Part shown: piece after piece, positions 5,406-9,174 of the stretch
How positions within the stretch are numbered: the first letter of the stretch is position 1
Layout: every line of letters begins with the position of its first letter
DNA from: Clostridia bacterium
Lineage (GTDB): Bacteria > Bacillota > Clostridia > Christensenellales > UBA1242
DNA length: 9,174 nucleotides
NCBI GenBank assembly: GCA_017964105.1
Contig: JAGCSP010000059.1
Location: 1 to 9,174, forward strand
Direction of reading: 5' to 3'
Notes under the pieces: model-generated
The model's input: the letters and a program-made list of their open reading frames with translations, nothing else
The model's database searches: none
Told to the model about the DNA's origin: nothing
Program-made: the position numbers and the translations under genes

Positions 5406-8094
5406 CCTAAAAGTACAAGGTATCAATAGTTATGTTACCGAACAAGAAGTAAAATTTGATAAACTTGCCGAAAGCAAATTATTTGGTATTTTTGGTGAGA
5501 CAGGTAGTGGTAAAACCACAATACTTGATGCAATTGTGCTTGCTCTATATGGCACTAGCGAGCGTGAAGCAATTGGCAACATGATAAATGTGAATTGTAA
5601 AAACGCACATGTGTATTTTGACTTTGTAGAAAATGTAAATGGCGAAGACGTTTTATTTAGGGTAAAACGTGATTACAAACTTCGCGATAGTGGCGTAAAG
5701 CAAGATGCATTGCTTACCGAAGTTGTAACAGGTAAAGTGCTTGCCGATATGACAGAAAGCGTAAATGACGAAGTGCTTAAAATTATTGGTGTAGGCAAAA
5801 AAGAGTTCCTAAAATGTATTGCACTTCCTCAAGGTGAATTTGATAGATTCCTAGTGGATACACCTGCAAATAGAAAGAAAACTATTGCAAAATTATTTAA
5901 TTTAGAGCATTTTGGTGTAGTTTTACAAGAAAAAATTAAAAACCGCAAAGATATAACCACATTGAAATTAGAAAATGTGAAAGATAAACTTGCATTATAT
6001 GAAGGTGTAACACAAGAAGCATTATATTCTTCACATATCACACTAAAAACTAAACAAAAAAGATTAAAAGAAGTGGAAAAAGAAATTGCACTTACCGAAA
6101 AGAAGTACAATCAACTTTGTGCTGATTATGATTTGAGTTTGAAACTTGTTGATGCAATGGCACAACTTACTGTGCGCGAAAGTGAAGAAAAAGAAGTAAA
6201 TGCCCTTCGCAGACAAGTGGAACACACAGAAAAATTTGGCAACCTAATTGCATTTGTTACTCGTAAAAATGCGTATGTAAGTGAAATTGCACAATTAGAG
6301 CCCAAATTAAAAGCAGATAAAAAATTATTGCAAGACACAAACAAGCAACTTTTGGGTTTGGTGGATGAGTTATCCAAATTGCAAGAACAAAAACAAAGTG
6401 TGGATGCGGAATATGCAACTGCAAGTGTGGAATTTGCAAAATATACTCAAACAAAAGAAACGATAGAAGAATTGCGTGCAGAATACTCCAAAATTGCTGG
6501 GGAAGCAAAAGAACTTGAAAGTGGCGTAAAAGAACTTAGTGAAAAGCTTGGTGAATTGCAAGTTAGTCATGATGAACAAGTAAAATCCAGGGCGAACATC
6601 AAAGAGTTGGTAGAAAACAACAAAAAGTTGCTTGAAAAAATAAGAGAAAGCAAAACTGTGGAAACAGTAGATGGGTTTGTAGATTATTTAACATACTTAA
6701 AGTCGCTTATTGACCCAGATGCCTTGCAAGAAATATACCAATTTGATGTGTTTGAGCAAATCAATGCAATGCTACTTTCAATGCAAAAATATGAGCTTGA
6801 TATCCGCAAAAAAGTTGCAGGAATTAAGAGCGAATATAATGCATTATTAAAATATGGCAAAGATTTAAATTCGCTACAATCTCAAATTGAGAAAAAGAAT
6901 GAAGAGTTAAATGCGACACTTGCCAAGGTAGATGCATCTATCGAGAAATCTGGCAATTTGATTGTGACAGTTCAAACTCAAATTTTGGAGCGTAACAATC
7001 AAATTGACAAAAAGAAACATGAATTGCAAACCATAAAAGTAAAACACGCGGCACGTGAAGGTGAACTCAAAGAGTTCGAAGACATAAGTCGCGTAGAAAA
7101 ACTTAAAAACCAAGTAGACAAATTGCAATTAAGTTTGGATGAGTTGTCTTCAAAAATTGCTTCACTTACTGAATCAAAGAACAATTTGGTTGTGTCAGTA
7201 GAAGTTGAAAGTGTAAACCTAGATAACCTAAATGCAAATCTAAAAGAAGTGAACGCAACAATTCGCACGCTCAAAATTGATGAAAATGAGCATGTGGACG
7301 AAAAGTATAATTTGTCACCTGAAGAATTGCAAGCTGCAAAAGAACGCGTTGCCGAATTTGATAAAGCTGTTGGTGTATTAGAAAACATAATAAAAGAGAC
7401 TAAATCAAAGATTGTGAATAAAAATGTTACAAAGATAGAAGTGGAAACATTTGAAAATTCACTTAATTCTCTTCGTGAAGAACAAAACAGAATTAGTGTA
7501 AAAATTGGTGTGCTTACAGAAAAATTGGAAAAATTAAAAGCCGATTTGGAAGTAGTAAAACAATTAACTAAGGAAAAAGATGACACACAAAAAGCATACG
7601 ATACAGTAATGAAATTGTCAGCACTTATCACTGGTGGCGGATTGCTAGAATATGTGGCAGAAGAATATATGAGTCTTATTACAGAATTTGCAAATAAATT
7701 TGTATATCAAATTAGTAAAGGCAAATATTTACTTCGCTATAATGGTGAGTTCTTTGTGCTAGATAACTTTAATGGTGGCATCCCAAGAGGTGTAAAAACA
7801 CTTTCTGGTGGTGAGAGATTTATTATCTCACTATCACTTGCACTTGGTATTTCACAAAGTATTTCTGTAAACAATAACCGTGCATTCAACTTCTTCTTTA
7901 TCGACGAAGGATTTGGCTCACTTTCTGATGATTACATTGAAAATGTGCTAAATAGCTTTAACGAATTGATTAAACTTGACTTTACTGTGGGATTCATTAC
8001 TCACGTAGATAGAATGCAAGAGTTCATCAACAACAGAATTATTGTGACAAAACCAAACAATGAAGTTGGCACACAAATAAAACAATATTTCTAA
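5392..8094 (+). CDS. sbcC: SbcC ATPase subunit of SbcCD (Rad50 family), lacking a zinc hook
   Basis: The 900-residue product is the SMC-like ATPase partner of SbcD, somewhat shorter than E. coli SbcC (about 1050). The N-terminal lobe has MRPINLKVQG, Walker A GETGSGKT at 35-42 and the Q-loop LPQGEF with Q147. Long coiled-coil arms run about 180-420 and 475-740. The C-terminal lobe has signature LSGGE at 804-808, Walker B FFFIDEG with D838 and E839, D-loop SLSDD from 843 and switch histidine H871 (ITHVD). The family's CxxC zinc hook is absent: the only cysteines are C69, C142 and C243. In its place the apex, about 420-475, holds a non-heptad stretch (DGFVDYLTYLKSLIDPDALQ and onward). The reading frame is continuous, so this is not a frameshift artefact. 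GGTGGAGG at 5378-5385 precedes the ATG by 6 bases. No convincing terminator follows, so read-through into the lipoprotein gene is possible. Confidence 0.94.
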   Translation: MRPINLKVQGINSYVTEQEVKFDKLAESKLFGIFGETGSGKTTILDAIVLALYGTSEREAIGNMINVNCKNAHVYFDFVENVNGEDVLFRVKRDYKLRDSGVKQDALLTEVVTGKVLADMTESVNDEVLKIIGVGKKEFLKCIALPQGEFDRFLVDTPANRKKTIAKLFNLEHFGVVLQEKIKNRKDITTLKLENVKDKLALYEGVTQEALYSSHITLKTKQKRLKEVEKEIALTEKKYNQLCADYDLSLKLVDAMAQLTVRESEEKEVNALRRQVEHTEKFGNLIAFVTRKNAYVSEIAQLEPKLKADKKLLQDTNKQLLGLVDELSKLQEQKQSVDAEYATASVEFAKYTQTKETIEELRAEYSKIAGEAKELESGVKELSEKLGELQVSHDEQVKSRANIKELVENNKKLLEKIRESKTVETVDGFVDYLTYLKSLIDPDALQEIYQFDVFEQINAMLLSMQKYELDIRKKVAGIKSEYNALLKYGKDLNSLQSQIEKKNEELNATLAKVDASIEKSGNLIVTVQTQILERNNQIDKKKHELQTIKVKHAAREGELKEFEDISRVEKLKNQVDKLQLSLDELSSKIASLTESKNNLVVSVEVESVNLDNLNANLKEVNATIRTLKIDENEHVDEKYNLSPEELQAAKERVAEFDKAVGVLENIIKETKSKIVNKNVTKIEVETFENSLNSLREEQNRISVKIGVLTEKLEKLKADLEVVKQLTKEKDDTQKAYDTVMKLSALITGGGLLEYVAEEYMSLITEFANKFVYQISKGKYLLRYNGEFFVLDNFNGGIPRGVKTLSGGERFIISLSLALGISQSISVNNNRAFNFFFIDEGFGSLSDDYIENVLNSFNELIKLDFTVGFITHVDRMQEFINNRIIVTKPNNEVGTQIKQYF

Positions 8095-8109
8095 AAATTT
8101 CATAAAAAT

Positions 8110-8190
8110 AAAACATTATAAATATAAATAGTAATGCAAAATCTAAAATGTTTTCAAGGAATTGTATTATGAAAAAATTTATAATGTTTT
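8110..8190 (+). repeat. 14-bp inverted repeat flanking the lipoprotein gene's ribosome binding site and start codon
   Basis: AAAACATTATAAAT at 8110-8123 is perfectly complementary to ATTTATAATGTTTT at 8177-8190. The 53-base loop holds the AAGGA ribosome binding site (8156-8160) and the ATG (8169). The first 8 bases of the left arm could instead pair with AATGTTTT at 8147-8154, just before the ribosome binding site, giving two mutually exclusive hairpins. All arms are very AT-rich, so the pairing is weak and may be chance. Confidence 0.3.
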
Positions 8191-9174
8191 TTTTGATTTG
8201 TGTGGTTATTTTTACCGGATGTGCAAGCACAAATCAAAAAACAATCAAAAAAGCAAGTAAAAATCTAACGGAATACAATATGGATATTGTGTATGACAAC
8301 TACACACTAGATGTAAATCAAAATATAAAATACATAAATAAAGATAGTGCCATGCACGATAAATTATATTTTCATTTGTACCCAAATAATTTTGACGCGG
8401 GTGCTACTAATAAACCTGTAAGCAGTTTGCATTATGATAGGGCATACCCAAATGGATTTAGTGCAGGAAATATCACAATCGAAAAGGTGTTGCTTAATGG
8501 TGCAGATGCAAAATATGTGTTTGTAGGTGCAGACAACGATTTTTTGGAAATAACACTTGATAATAGCATTTCGCCAGATGATAAATGTGTAATTTCAATG
8601 GAGTATAGCGTAACCATTCCAAATTGTTTGCATCGTTTTGGTTATGGCGACAACACAATTAATGTGGCAAACTTTTATCCAATTCTTTGTGTGTATGAGT
8701 CGGGCGAGTGGCTAATGGAGCCATATCATAGCAATGGCGATCCATTTTATTCCAGTGTGGCAAATTACAATGTGAATATTACATATCCTAGCAACTTAAA
8801 AATTGCGCACACGGGTTATGACACAAATAGTAGTATAGGTGAAACTACCACCACACTTTGCACAAGTGCTTTGGCTGTGCGTGATTATGCCTTTGTGCTT
8901 AGCGACAAATTCCAAGTTATTAGTGGCAAGGCAGGAGATACACAAATAAATTATTATTACTATGATGATGGTCATGCGTCTGATAGTTTGCAAGCTGGCA
9001 TTGATGCAATAAACACATTTTCATCCACATTTGGTTCTTACCCATACGGCACATTTAATGTAGTAAAGGCAAACTTTATTCATGGTGGCATGGAGTTTCC
9101 AAATCTTGTGTATATCTCGGATGCAGTAAGAGAAAAAGAAGATTATCTAAATGTGATTATTCATGAAACTGCAC
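8169..9174 (+). CDS. Lipoprotein M1-family zinc metallopeptidase (N-terminal part, truncated by window end)
   Basis: The reading frame is open for 335 codons and leaves the window without a stop. Residues 1-18 are a lipoprotein signal peptide (two lysines, hydrophobic FIMFFLICVVIF, then TGC with Cys18 as the lipidated residue), which would anchor the protein on the outer face of the cell membrane. Residues from about 35 to 240 look like the beta-rich N-terminal domain of gluzincin aminopeptidases (LYFHLYPNNF at about 71-80). The catalytic part begins with GGMEFP at 306-311, the counterpart of GxMEN, and HETA at 332-335 followed by a C, so HETAH is almost certain. Glu333 is the expected general base. 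The first zinc ligand, H332, is inside the window; the third would lie beyond it. AAGGA at 8156-8160 is 8 bases before the ATG. Likely role: peptide cleavage at the cell surface for nutrition or envelope turnover; the substrate cannot be told. No clear promoter is visible in the 74 bases after sbcC. Confidence 0.87.
   Translation, partial: MKKFIMFFLICVVIFTGCASTNQKTIKKASKNLTEYNMDIVYDNYTLDVNQNIKYINKDSAMHDKLYFHLYPNNFDAGATNKPVSSLHYDRAYPNGFSAGNITIEKVLLNGADAKYVFVGADNDFLEITLDNSISPDDKCVISMEYSVTIPNCLHRFGYGDNTINVANFYPILCVYESGEWLMEPYHSNGDPFYSSVANYNVNITYPSNLKIAHTGYDTNSSIGETTTTLCTSALAVRDYAFVLSDKFQVISGKAGDTQINYYYYDDGHASDSLQAGIDAINTFSSTFGSYPYGTFNVVKANFIHGGMEFPNLVYISDAVREKEDYLNVIIHETA

Noticed and set aside
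6999..7631. A 210-codon open frame on the - strand within sbcC
   Set aside because: Its product is dominated by Ser, Phe and Thr, as expected from the reverse complement of Glu/Lys/Asn-rich coiled-coil codons. There is no ribosome binding site or family motif, and sbcC on the + strand is certain.
8095..8168. A promoter for the lipoprotein gene (TATAAA at 8117-8122 or 8123-8128)
   Set aside because: The region is so AT-rich that -10-like hexamers are unavoidable, and no acceptable -35 sits 16-18 bp upstream.

Overview
The window is an AT-rich, densely coded stretch of a chromosome, most likely from a low-GC Gram-positive bacterium (Bacillota, Clostridia-like). Three things point there: a DnaD/DnaB-type primosome protein paired with a DnaI-type helicase loader, which is a Bacillota arrangement; strong GGAGG-type ribosome binding sites; and a lipoprotein signal on a secreted peptidase. 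TAA, TAG and TGA are all used as stops, so the genetic code looks standard. Nothing in the window looks like a phage, transposon, CRISPR array or RNA gene.

Region 1 (1-1672, + strand): the 3' end of aspS, then complete asnS, joined by a 1-base stop/start overlap. These are two related class IIb aminoacyl-tRNA synthetases made from one transcript. A strong hairpin terminator follows.

Region 2 (1663-4103, - strand): a two-gene primosome operon read towards asnS. The first gene encodes a 481-residue protein with DnaD-like domains and overlaps by 4 bases a DnaI/DnaC-like AAA+ helicase loader. The order matches dnaB-dnaI of Bacillus subtilis. The operon has a good sigma-A promoter (TTGTGA, 17 bp, TATAAT). 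A perfect DnaA-box match overlaps its -35, and a perfect 8-bp inverted repeat sits at the expected start of the transcript.

Region 3 (4104-8094, + strand): divergent from region 2, sbcD and sbcC overlap by 14 bases and encode the Mre11/Rad50-type nuclease SbcCD, which processes hairpins and blocked DNA ends. This SbcC has every ATPase motif but no CxxC zinc hook: its only three cysteines lie before residue 244 of 900.

Region 4 (8095-9174, + strand): the start of a lipoprotein zinc peptidase of family M1. It is cut off by the window edge one base into the codon expected to encode the second histidine of HExxH.

How the genes relate: region 2 loads the replicative helicase and region 3 repairs structures that arise during replication; the two share a 174-bp divergent control region. 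The points most worth checking are the hookless SbcC, the A-B-A-B internal duplication in the DnaD-like protein, and the DnaA box placed to let the initiator control its own helicase-loading partners. All calls come from reading the sequence; no database search was possible.
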